A stretch of DNA of 64,000 nt, taken from contig WPIO01000009.1 in the NCBI GenBank assembly GCA_009760855.2, positions 6,921,001 to 6,985,000 on the forward strand. The letters are read 5' to 3'. The stretch's first letter is position 1. The number at the start of each line of letters is the position of its first letter. A program made the translations under genes and the position numbers. The stretch is from Cristatella mucedo. Lineage: Eukaryota > Bryozoa > Phylactolaemata > Cristatellidae. The notes beneath the pieces are model-generated. The model ran no database searches. It saw only the letters and a list, made by a program, of their open reading frames with translations, and was not told the DNA's origin. Shown piece by piece: positions 50,741 through 61,312 of the stretch.

Positions 50741-50885
50741 TCCTCTCTCTGTCTCAGTCTCTCTGTCTCTCTGTCTCCCTGTCTCTCTCTTACTCCAACT
50801 CTCTGTACTACTTAAATTTGCATTAAATCACGATACCAATCTGGCGAATTGAGTTATCCATCAAAAGTCATTCCCATTAGACCGA
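50741..50885. repeat. CT-rich microsatellite and R4 copy 3
   Basis: A (CTGTCTCT)n-like run (50,741-50,792), then CTCTGTACTACTTAAATTTG, GCATTAAATCACGATACC, GAATTGAGTTATCCATC and GTCATTCCCATTAGA. It could be the end of an LTR; I see no tRNA primer site to prove it. Confidence 0.55.
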
Positions 50886-51174
50886 CATGCTTTCATTAAA
50901 CCATCCCTACAAGCAGTGCTTTAGCAGTCGGACTTGCCTATGTAGTAGCGAAAATATGTGGAAGCTTGAAAAGGTCGACATTGACAGCCTTTTAAATGAA
51001 CAAACGCACACTGAAGCTCTATAAATCCCTGAAGCAGTAGCAGCTACAAGTGCCCATCGAACAGGTTGAGGTTTCACTACTCAAGCCTCCGCTCTAAGTC
51101 AACAGCCAGCTCCAAAAGTCGTAACCGATCGAGAGGTACTCGCACAGCATGATTATAATTTCCCAATAGTAAGT

Positions 51175-52080
51175 AAGCAGCACTGCATAGCCGTCAGAGT
51201 CTGCAGCTAATAAAACTAGTAGTGGTATACATAAGAATATTAAAAATATTTTACGGAACCCTGGGATAGCTAAATCTCTTCCTAGGTATTTTACATGCGT
51301 TTGGAAAGAGGCTACACATCTGCACCGTTCGCCTTCGTTTTTCATCATTGTAACGATATTTTTGCATTTCTCTCAAGTTACAAATGCCTACGCCCGAGGC
51401 AGTGAGGCAAGGGGCTCTAACTGAACGAACTAAAATTTAGTGTGGCCTCGCACAGCGACTAAAGCAAACGGTGTCCCTTGTTAATCCCTCACCGACATCT
51501 CGGTAGCCGCTCCTTGTGGGTAGCGCTGACCAAGCCGGTTGCTGAACGAAGATTACAATCACAATAAACAAACCTCACCAACAAAGGTGGCTAATCGTAT
51601 CAATGTACGCCTAGACGTCATAATCCATTAAGCATCAATCCACGTCGAGCCCCTTAGCCACTAGCGTGTAGGATGAAACAGGCGACTGTGTTGCGTGCAG
51701 TTTCAGTAGTACGAGTATGAGTACGAGTAGTTCGCCATGGCCTGCACTTCGGAGCGAAATGCACGGTATAAGTGAGTGACGGTTCTGCTGGAACATTTCC
51801 CGGTCGTATCAGCAACAAAACTGTGGCAAGGTGGCTACCGCAGCAAAAAGTTCATGCTTTATCGCAGAATAATTTGGAAATGGCATTGCAACTGGATGTT
51901 CGATTACCATGTCACTGCTGTGCCTAATTTGGGCTTCTGCAAGTTTTCTGAATGAAATCGCATATGTAACGTCAACTCTTACTTGCATATGCCACTCCTT
52001 CCTTTGTCATTCTACTTTAAAACTACGCCGGGGCCAACAGCTGGGATTAGAGACGGATAAAACGAAATTGAAGTCCATAG
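51175..52080. repeat. R1 dispersed repeat, copy 2
   Basis: Colinear with 2,715-4,070 but without its 390-bp insert. Left end: TCTGCAGCTAATAAAAC and CTTCCTAGGTATTTTACATG. Right end: CGCCGGGGCCAACAGCTGGG. No coding region recognised. Confidence 0.65.
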
Positions 52081-52514
52081 GTCTTGCCTAGCCGTCAAGC
52101 TATGGGCGTACCGAGCCTATTTATACGAGCACTCAGTAACGACTGACTCTTGAACCGAACAAAGCCTGTAAGTTATGTTACAGTGCAAATAAAGTTCAAA
52201 CTGCAATATTTTATAGTTACACTTTTGAACTGCTTCTCAACGGAGTTCACGAAATAGTAACATAGCCCGTTGCTGCTGCACGGTGCTTCTCCTGCTGCTT
52301 GCTAGCGGGATCTAGCGGTACTAGCGAGCAGGACGTACTCAGTATTTTGCTTAGGAAGAAATGAGCCTCTACCCTGAAGGGCTTGGCGGAAAGGCCAACA
52401 GTGCTGCATTTTAAAAGGAAATATACATCTTGTCTAAGACGTCTGTTTTCTTGTCAATTATGTCTTCCTCCTGAATACTAAAAAACCCATCTTCCGCCCT
52501 GGTTAGGCAGGGGG

Positions 52515-52640
52515 GAATTAGGGTGCTAGCATTTGACGCCTGAGGTCGCTGAGTCGAGTCATGCGACATATGCAAAGTGCCTAGATAGAGATCGAGTTAT
52601 CTTAGCGTGCTTTTGAAATTAATCACTGCTATTAGTATCG
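52515..52640 (+). mobile_element. SINE-1 copy, diverged
   Basis: GAATTAGGGTGCTAGCATTT head, GGTCGCTGAGTCGAGTCATG B-box region, then AAGTGCCTAGATAGAGATCG and GCGTGCTTTTGAAATTAA. Confidence 0.65.
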
Positions 52641-52679
52641 TTAATGTTATTATTATTGTACTTGCTTGGTCCTAGAACA

Positions 52680-52890
52680 TGATGAAGAGACGACGCCAGC
52701 CGAGGGCCGACCACTAGCATGGTCAAAGCTACACTTACCGGGTTCCTGCAGTAGGTCCTGGCTCGACTCACTGCGACTTCACCGCTCAGCGCCGCGTCGT
52801 GAACAGATCTCTCCACTGCGGTACAGGGCACGCCTACTGCCCAGGCGGTCAGCTGACCAGCTTAAGGTCGGATGGGCCGTAGACCTTATA
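52680..52890. repeat. R3 dispersed repeat, copy 2
   Basis: GCCGAGGGCC, GGTCAAAGCTACACTTACCG, GAACAGATCTCTCCACTGCG and GGTCAGCTGACCAGCTTA match 8,725-8,900. The minus-strand peptide SVHDAALSGEVAVSRARTYC resembles that of copy 1. Confidence 0.6.
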
Positions 52891-53097
52891 GCTGTCGAGA
52901 TGGCTCACCCGTTCCCGTTAGCTAATGTTGGCAGAGACAGCCGTAGCCATTCACTAATTAAACATAATTCATTTCAAGCATCCTATTCGGCTGTTGAGCT
53001 GCAGCGGATATCTGCTGATTGTGCGATCCGAAGTTAGCTCTTCCGGCGAAGGGCCGTTACTGTGAAGAGCCCTGAGGCAGCCGGAGGACAAGCGTAG

Positions 53098-53217
53098 ATA
53101 TAAATAAATAAATAAATAAATAAATAAATATATATATATATATGCGCTACACACACATATATATTTATATCTAATGTATATATATATATATATATATCTA
53201 ATATATATATTATATAA
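53098..53217. repeat. AT-rich microsatellite cluster
   Basis: (AAAT)n then several (TA)n runs. Confidence 0.95.
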
Positions 53218-53310
53218 TTCACTTTTATAGCACATCTAGAGAACGCAATCTGTATTCAGGTACTTTACTTATGCCGCAGGGCTCGAGCCCACGACCTCGG
53301 TCATCAAATA
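53217..53310 (-). mobile_element. SINE-1 copy, 3' half
   Basis: Antisense: tail (ATAGCACATCTAGAGAACGC, CTGTATTCAGGTACTTTACT) and B-box region (GCAGGGCTCGAGCCCACGAC). The AT microsatellite adjoins its tail. Confidence 0.8.
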
Positions 53311-54420
53311 AATTCACATAGAATTATTTTTATTTGATATTTTATAGCTTGAACATTACCACGTCATAAGTAATCGCTAAGACCTGGTCTCCGTTGTTTT
53401 CTACGATGGTAAATCAATGCAAACATAAGAAACATACTACTCGAACATTTCATATGAAAGTACCTACCCATAAATGCGTCGCATCTTTTTCTCTCTCTTT
53501 TGCTGATAGGAAATAATGGATACTAATGGAATCAGGTGTGATTATTCTGTAATGACCTTTTATAGCAAATGATAATTGTTTGTTTTTATCCGATGAAGCA
53601 ACGAAGCTCAGTTCTTTCACCACGAGAGAGAGAAAGCGAGAGAGGCTTTTTGTTATCGTGGTAAGAGAGTTGTTGCTACTGATCAGACTAAATTTGCTGT
53701 TATACCAGTAACTAGAAAGAAGTACTGTAATTCTTTTAGACATAGATATTTTCCACTTTCTCAGCCAATATAAACATAAAGATAAATCTGCTGACATTCC
53801 GCCTCTAAGCTAAACGTTAGACTAGAACAACGTCCCGATCATTCATATGAGTCAGAAGCTGACAAATTATCAAAGAGAGTTGAAATTTTGCGTTTAAGGT
53901 ATGATGAATAGAGGTGGAGGCTATATTGATGATGAATTTTACGGATTATAATTCAGTTACTGTGATCTCAATAATCTTAAAGATGCAGTTCTTGCTTAGT
54001 TGAAGTCGTTGGTGAATTGATACCTACTCCTAAGAATTCCAAGATAGCATTATTGCTAAAGTAATACTAGCGAGTTGTGGAGGCAAGGCTAATACTGCTA
54101 TCACATTTGGTGGTAGACATATAGTGGTAAGCAGAATATCATATTTTCAGAGTGCAATCTGCAAACATTTTTATGGAAAGAGAGCACTTGGATAAAGGTC
54201 CAAGTTTACTCAACTTTGGTAATTGGTAAAGTGGTTGCATTAAGAACACGATTTACCAGATGCACGCCTCAAGTATGGAAAATTATTCTAAATTGCTTGT
54301 TTAGCTAAATGAATAAAAGAGTTTTTATGAATAAACATTTTTTTTAAAGATTTTGCATGCTTTTATTTTTAATTTTTATGATAAAAAGGATCGTAAAGTG
54401 TGAAAAGGTTCATTTAAAGA
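53310..54420 (+). other. AT-rich block, probably the upstream part of the decayed polymerase element
   Basis: Clearly more AT-rich than the flanks. 54,060-54,195 has an open plus frame (ILASCGGKANTAITFGGRHI) that I cannot assign. No terminal repeat recognised. Confidence 0.3.
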
Positions 54421-55630
54421 ACGTAAACCAAACTCTGAAGCTTATGTCATACTTAATCACGATTCAAATGTAGTTCATAGTTACTGATTCACTGGATATC
54501 GTTATGTGACTAAAATTATTATAGAATTATGAAATAATTCTCTAATTTGAAGAGATATTCCAAGGTAATATTATCAAATAGCGAATGATTTGATAGATCA
54601 AATATGAGGCGAGAAGAATATGAATGTTATGAGAAATCAGACAACTGTTGGATTCTTGGAGGATACCAACTAGAAGACAACTTTCACTTGACTAGCGATT
54701 AATAGGGATTGAGCAAAGAATAATTGAATTTAAACTTAAGTATCTATGCTGATCGATGGATGCTTTCATTTCACATTCATAAATATGGAGGTTAGCATTC
54801 TCATCTTGTCGTTAATTAATTATACTATGGTGCAGAGAAAAAGAAAACCAATGCAAACGATATGAATGGCTTCTAAAAATAAAGTTTGGAGACCTTTGTT
54901 TCTTATAGTCCCTCCAGATGTTAACTCTTCGCGATAGGAACTTGTTTAGAACTTTAGAGATGCTAAAGACTTTAAAAGATTCTTGGAGCGCCCTTTATGT
55001 TTTTCAGATTCAGATTTCTCTCTGCCAAGCAAAAACGGAGACCTTCACAATGACTACATGGATGGATATTGTGTAGTTAGTAAAACCAAACTTTCAAGCA
55101 AGATGAAGATATACTTTAGTTTATCTTTTAATATTAGTCAAAGAATTATTGCAAAAACGTAATTTTGCGAATACTCTCAGAACTAGCCATATTGGTCAGA
55201 ACCAGGAGTTTTATCAAAAGTTTGATGTGTTGTAAATAGCAGATATTGATGTAGCATTTAGGAAATTGGTGTATTTAAATTATCAATTTGATCATGCTAA
55301 GTTTGTAGATAATCTTCAAATGACCAGGTCAATCTTTTCTTTTACCGGTATGTTTCTGGAATTAATCATGACGTTGATAAGTATCATAGTTTGTGTGAGG
55401 AATAGGAGGAGGAATGACTCACATTTCTAAGCTTCATTCTGAGGCTGATAACGGTTTCTGTTCTCGTTTTGACAGTGATAAGGAGAAGTATCGATTGTTT
55501 TAGAAAAATGCAACAAATATTTATGGATGGGCGAGAAAGTGAAAGTGACCAATCGGAGATTGCAAGGTCTTTTATGCAATGCGGTTTCCAAGTGGAATGC
55601 CGAGCCAATAAAACATCCTAGACGCGTTTC
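54420..55630 (+). pseudogene. Decayed protein-primed DNA polymerase B (Maverick/Polinton type)
   Basis: Several conserved blocks of this family occur in the correct order in three shifting plus frames, with many stops. Near 54,676 a DNFHLT block, then LNLNL (54,724-54,738) and FHIHKYGG (54,769-54,792), match the exonuclease-side region. NDYMDGY and KTKLSSK (55,050-55,115) match the linker block. VDNLQMTRSIFSFTG (about 55,300) and SEADN...RFDSDKEKY (about 55,440-55,490) lead to KNATNIYGWA (55,504-55,533), the A-type catalytic motif, then AVSKWNAEPIKH (about 55,580). The remainder, with the palm D-T-D motif, is absent: a LINE-B begins at 55,635. Maverick/Polinton elements and related linear viruses carry this enzyme. 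No integrase, ATPase or capsid gene is visible. Not functional. Confidence 0.82.
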
Positions 55631-55634
55631 TCTT

Positions 55635-56830
55635 GCAGACTAGCCTTTCAGCCTAGCTAATTGCTGTTTACAGTCGATTAGTTACTTGCATTGGTAGCCC
55701 AGGCAACGGACAATAACAATAATTAAGCCAAGAAAGAACTAAAGTGCTAGGTAGAGTTTTTGCAAGCTTCCGTGGAAGATAGTTCGTAATCTTAGATAGG
55801 GATCGGACGTTAAGGCTAGCTGTAGAAGCAGTTTACTGAGTGAAGTTTTTAAAACTTAGGAAGCTGTCGAAGGCGACACCTAAATTTCGAGCACGAGGTG
55901 AGGGTCGTACAACTGCATCATCTATTAGAACAGCAAAGCCTTCTAATCCAGCTACACTCTTGGGGGTATTATATTATGAGCAGCAGTTCAGTTCAATCGT
56001 CGTTTAGTTTTGATACATCTTTCTACATTAAGGATTTAATGTCTGCAAGGCAAGCATTCAGTTTATCATCCGGTGCAGCAGATTCTGATGGTTTAAATGA
56101 CAAACACTGCTGACTATTGTCAGCATTAAAGTAATACCTTATTCTATGTGCCTCAGTCACTTTTTCCCGAGGTTAAGTATAAATACAGAACAGTGAACCG
56201 AGGACCAACCCTCGAGGCACTTCACAGGTGACCTGTCTCGGGAGTGAGTCCTGAACCCCACACGATACGGATTGAACACGATTTGACAAGTACGACTTAA
56301 CCCATGCCAGTGCCTGGTCTGCCAGACCAGTTGTTATTCCCAATCGCTCAAATAGGACATCGCGATCAATGTTATCAAAAACAGCTGATAGATCTTGCAG
56401 AGCTTGGGCAGTGTCATTCATGCCATTATTGCAGCATAGGATGTAATTGATAACATGGAGGATAGCAGTTTCCATTGAGCGCTGTCTCCTGAACCATGAT
56501 TGAATGTTTCTGACATTTTATTCTTTTCAATGTGTTAAGCCGGCTGCTTAGCAAATTTTTTTCAAGAATCTTTAACAAGAGAGGAAGAAGGGAAACTGTG
56601 CGATAGTTTGCAAGGACCTCTATATCTATTACAGGCTTTTAAGTATGGATCTAGCAATTGCCGATTTGAAGGACTTAGGACGACCCCTTTTCCGAAAGAC
56701 GCATTAAAAATCTCGGTTATGACAGGGTTAAGTTGGTCTGCTAGTGAAGAATACAGAGATGACAATTTAGGTTCTTAGGAGACGAGCTTTTATGCTTGAC
56801 CTTATTAAGGTAGCCACATGGCATGTGCAA
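55635..56830 (-). mobile_element. LINE-B copy abutting the decayed polymerase
   Basis: Minus-strand blocks: SSLADQLNPVITEIFNASFG (about 56,700), an N-Y-R-like region (56,600), ALQDLSAVFDNIDRDVLFER (56,350-56,410), LAWVKSYLSNRVQSV (56,290), then the region after the active site to 55,640. The segment around G-V-P-Q-G reads CEVPRGLVLG, so it is mutated. The C-terminus and 3' UTR are missing. Confidence 0.88.
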
Positions 56831-57765
56831 ACCTCGGAAAACCATTTAAGGAAGGTCACAGGTTGTGATTCGGCAATTGCTTTAGTCGGAAGTCTCTAAA
56901 GACTGCAGAACGAAAGCTCAACTCCGATATCTTAATCTTCTGAGATCAGCAGGTTAAGAAGACCTATGTAACTGAGTGTGAAGCAGAGACACTCAAATTT
57001 ATTAGTGCAGGAGTAAGTAAAGTAACTACTAATCTAGATTCCACATTGAGGTCTAAGTTAGACAACTGCTTTGATACCCTCGTGAATTATCGTCTAATAC
57101 TACGTGGATTGATAGCCTGCTTCTAGCACAATCTACTGTTATTTCAGGAGTCTTGAGATTCGACTGTTGTTAAAGATGCATTTTATGCCATTTTACCAGC
57201 CACGTCTGATGAAACTACAGCCTGGAAAAAGGCAGCCGTTGCTAAAGTTTGTGTTACCTCCACAACTGACGTAGCTACTACCGCCGCATCCACTGCTATC
57301 TCGATTCCAGCTACTACTGTTCCTTGTACTACTGTTGCTGCTAATACAGCCACGACTGTTCTCGGTCATTCTGCTCCTGCTGCTATTCAATTTAAGAAAT
57401 TTTATAATATAGAATGACAACTCAACATATTCCTACAGAAATAAGGTGTAAAGACGATTCAAAAAAGGTTATTGATCATACAACTAGTGATTTCTAATCT
57501 GAGCGATTTCAATGGGTCATATTGAAGATATTTGTCATTCTTATCTTTAATAACTATGATTAGCAGTTACTTACAATATAGTCTACCTATAGCAATATAT
57601 GCCCTGGCCAGGAAATAGGCGCAATTATATGGGGATTACTTTTCGTAGGGAGTTGGAATACTACTACTTAAAAATTTAACAGAGTTTCTACTTTGTCAAT
57701 TTAGCAACGTACAATCATAACGGCTCACACATAATAAAGAAGTCTGTAATTATCCGCCTGATGTG
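56830..57765. other. Mostly unassigned stretch with a Thr/Ala-rich frame
   Basis: The plus frame 57,152-57,418 reads TSDETTAWKKAAVAKV, then VTSTTDVATTAASTAISI, and ends FKKFYNIE. It is preceded by a possible acceptor TTATTTCAG. Low-complexity; no family recognised. 57,420-57,765 is AT-rich with nothing recognised. Confidence 0.25.
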
Positions 57766-57769
57766 ATTT

Positions 57770-58325
57770 TAGGATGCGTTTCCATCGATCATATCTGCAA
57801 TTGCATAGTACTTGCATTCTGTAAGATTTGTTCCCGGAGTAATGACGAACAATTTCCTGGGCGTGTAACTGTGTCTCTTCAAGCACTCCTGTTTAGTTAT
57901 CAGCATCCCAATTTTGATGACGCTTTTGCTGTACGTGCTTGCAAATTTCAGCACTGACTTACATGCCAAGTCATGCGACTGCCTTATCACAGTCTCAAAA
58001 GCCTCTAAATCTTCTTGCGTTACTGCTGCTTCTAGCTCAGTAGCCATAGCTGGAAATGACCGATCATAATCATCATTGTAGTCCAAACCAGTTGCTGAGA
58101 AGCTAGCTTTTCAGAGACCGTTTGATCGTAGCTGTCGATACCACCAACCACGTCTGCTTCACTGAGTGCAAGGCAACTACCAGAGCGATTGAGTTTTCGT
58201 ATTCAATAATTAAGCATACTTCTTTGATTGCCTGGGACGTGTGATGCATCACTTGCGTCCTGTATTTTACTTTCATAGTGAAAAGGAGTTGAGATTGACT
58301 TCGATTTGTACTCGGCTTAAGTGCA
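57770..58325 (-). pseudogene. Tigger/pogo-like transposase, C-terminal part (copy 1)
   Basis: Minus strand: NRSQSQLLFTMKVKYRTQVM, IALVVALHSVKQTWLVVSTA and, in another frame, PAMATELEAAVTQEDLEAFE. These correspond to the post-DDE region of pogo/Tigger transposases, where a K-x-x-Y-R-x-x helix and a W-x-x-V segment follow the catalytic core. High identity to the plus-strand copy at 59,790-60,245. The catalytic core upstream of 58,325 is gone. Confidence 0.75.
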
Positions 58326-58866
58326 TACATTTACATGGCGCAAGGCTCGTTTATTGATTGCATGTTGTCAGTATGCGGTAATGCACCACGGTTATGACAG
58401 CCGAACCTGGATTACAAGCGAGAGCTCGGCCTACGAAATACTAGCCTTGACGCTGAAATCCAGCAGAGCCGCCTATGAAATAACGGCGAAAACCCGAGCT
58501 TCTCTGCAACTCAATGTATGATTATTCGCAGTCGCCCTCTCTTAGAGCAACGGTTGCAGGTCGTTGACTCTTAGAGGTGAGGGCTAGCTGCAGTACATCT
58601 GTTAGCAAGTCGGCTGGAAGCCACGTTAACTTATCAGCCGCAATATGCAGGTTAATATTGTTCTTTTCTTAATATGGTGGTTTCATTAACGTTGCATGCA
58701 GAATATTGAGTGTTGGGTTGTTATCTTTGAAGCATTGGTAGCCAAGATCTTAGCAAATTGCATGTGTTGTACCCATGCCCGAACTAGCCATGATTGCTCA
58801 ACCATAACATCGTCACTTATGACGGGTCAATAACTACTCCTTGAATAAATTCCTTACAGAAATACC

Positions 58867-60245
58867 ATGGCTAGCGGTTTCGGAACAAAATGCGCTTACA
58901 ACTGAGAAGCTGAAAGTTTGGAGGCGCTGAAATTGAAAAAGCAGCCTGATTTTGGTGCGAGGTTTAGCTTGAGTCAGTCGACTATCTCCTAATTAAAGAA
59001 AGCAGAAAAAGAGACTAGCCGCGAAGCTCTAACCAACCGGAATCATAACCGGAAAAGGTATGAAACTGAAAACAAAGAAAGCTCTCTGACGAGATTACTT
59101 TTATCAAAGAAGGCATAAAAATACAATGATCGGTGGCCTATTATTAATGGAGAAGACAGGACATCTAGTTGAGACGCTTGATTGTAGTCATTTATTCCAA
59201 GAATGGCTGGCTAGAACGTTTCTAATTCGGCGTAATATTACTTTGATGAAGGTTAACAGTAAAAGAGTTGCTGCAGATTATAACCAAGCTGAAAATTAGT
59301 TTGCCGGCTTCTTTTCCACCTTTGTTGAAGAATATGGTGCAACCGTCAACTTTAATGCCGACGAGGCAGGAGGGAGATCGTCTGGTACATTAGCTATCCC
59401 ATACTGGTACTCAATCAGCTTGGGGAAAGATGCCAACAGAATGAATACCTGTGATTCTTCTATATAAAAAATTCTTCCCTGCATAATGGCACCTGAAAGA
59501 AAGCTACGTGGCAGAGATATTTAGAAAACCCGCAGTGCTTTCCATCTGCTTGACCATCTTTACCGTATTTAAGTAGCAGCAACGGTTTGATGACAAGTCG
59601 AATGTGGGCGGCTATTCTTCTTAAATTTGGTCGAGCGCTGGACACTCGAAAAATAATTATTTTTACCGACATTGCGGCTAGACAAGGATGAAAAGGAAAA
59701 CTCGACATAATAAAACTAGAGTTTATGCCACCGAGCACAACGTCGCTCGGAAATATACAAAGATGCATCAGCACACGGAAAGTATAATACAGGACGCAAG
59801 TGATGCATCACCCGACCCAGGCAATCAAGGAAGTGTGCTTAATTATTGATTACGAAAACTCAATTGCTCTGGTAGTTGCCTTGCACACAGAAAATGAGAC
59901 GTGGTTGGTGGTGTCGACAGCTACGATCAAACGGTCTCTGAAAAGCTAACTTCGCAGAAATTCGCTTGAAGCACAATGATAATTATGATCGGTCAATTCC
60001 AGCTACGGCTACTGAGCTAGAAGCAGCAGTAATGCAAGCAGATTTAGAGGGTCTTTTAGACTGTGATAAGGCAGTCGCATGCCATGGCATGTAAGTCGAT
60101 GCTGATTTTTGCAAACAAGTACAGCAAACGCATCATCAAAATTGTGATGCTGAAAACTACACAGAAGAGCTTGAAGAGATTCAGTTGCATGCACAAGAAA
60201 TTGTTGGTCATTACACAGGGGAAAATCTTACAGAATACGAGTACT
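58867..60245 (+). pseudogene. Tigger/pogo-like transposase, near full-length (copy 2)
   Basis: ATG at 58,867, with many stops and frameshifts. In order: helix-turn-helix region LKKQPDFGARFSLSQSTIS (about 58,930); CENP-B-like second DNA-binding region NITLMKVNSKRVAADYNQAE (59,237-59,297); VNFNADEAGG (59,345-59,374), the first catalytic Asp block; MTSRMWAAILLKFGRALDTR (59,590-59,649); KIIIFTDIAARQG (59,650-59,688), the second catalytic Asp; LEFMPPSTTSL (about 59,722-59,754); then the same C-terminal region as copy 1. A LINE-B follows at 60,250. Terminal inverted repeats not identified. Confidence 0.82.
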
Positions 60246-60249
60246 ATCC

Positions 60250-61175
60250 TGGATGTCGGAAATTTTCTTGAAACTAAACGACGATAGAACTGAACTGCTG
60301 CTCATAGAACCCCCGCGAGTTTAGCTCGATTATAAGGCTTTGCTGTTCTAATATGATGCAGTTGTACGACCGTAGCCACGTGCTCGAAATTTAGGTGTCG
60401 CTTTCGACAGCTTCCTAAATTTTAAAAGCTTAATTCAGAAAACCGATCCCTATCTCAGATTACGAACTATCTTCCACGGAAGCTTGCAAAAACTCTACCT
60501 AGCACTTTAGTTCTTTCTTGGCTTAATTATTGTAATTGTCTGTTGCCTGGGCTACCAATACAAGTAACTAACCGATTGCGAACAGCTATTAATATGGCTA
60601 GAAGGCTAGTTTGCAAGTCCAAAAGGTTTGACCATATGTCTCATGCTACAAGAGCTAGGATAGCTGCAGGTTGACCAACGGATACAGAGCAAAGTTCTTA
60701 TTCTGACACGCAATTCCCGCCACGGCTTGGCTCCTCCATACCTTACTGAACTGTTGCACCAGTTTCAGCCCCGCCTCCTCCTGGTTTTTGTTCCTGTATG
60801 GGCAATGCATTGGCTGTTCGTTTCCTCCATTTAAAAACCGTTGGCGACAGTAGAATTTGTTCTACAGGTCCTAGACTGTGGAACTTGCTTCCACGATTTT
60901 TGAGAAACGACAACTACTCTCCTGCTGCCGACTAGGACTCACCATTTTCAGTGGTCCTGAGGTGCTACTTCCATGCTACTCGCTACCTCAACTTCTCACC
61001 TGACTCTGCCAGGCTTTCCACTTACTCTGTGTTGCGTGTACACATATCTGTTGGCTACCGAATGCTTACATAAAGGCACTTAGGAAGTAAATGGGTTACA
61101 CAAAACTCTCCTGCATTACACCCACATAGTCGTTGTGGCTTTTGGAGTTACAGACGAAGCTTTATTACATAAATA
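60250..61175 (+). mobile_element. LINE-B copy (RT end, C-terminus, 3' UTR)
   Basis: Starts at the N-F-L-K-L-N-D-D-R-T block (TTGAAACTAAACGACGATAG) and runs through the C-terminal region (GGTCCTAGACTGTGGAAC) to the 3' UTR shared with 12,845-12,985 and 29,510-29,690. Broken by frameshifts. 5'-truncated at the end of the transposase copy. Confidence 0.88.
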
Positions 61176-61189
61176 CATTTATGTTTAGA

Positions 61190-61312
61190 AACTTTACGTA
61201 TGCTTTAATTTAGCAATGTATGTCGTGAAAGTCGGCAGACTTGACGATGGAACTAATTTAATCGTCGAATATAAGGTCACTTTGGAAGTTTTATAACCTG
61301 ATTTCACACAGA
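61190..61312 (-). mobile_element. Older LINE-A, left part (split by younger LINE-A)
   Basis: Antisense of the coding segment from G-V-I-F-Q-S-D-L-S-L-D-D to H-N-I-A-K (GTCGGCAGACTTGACGATGG, GGTCACTTTGGAAGTT). About 70% similar to the best copy by eye. It continues at 62,075. Confidence 0.78.

Noticed and set aside
53098-53217. AT-rich run as a replication origin or promoter
   Set aside because: It is simple-sequence expansion next to a SINE-1 tail, with no supporting motifs.
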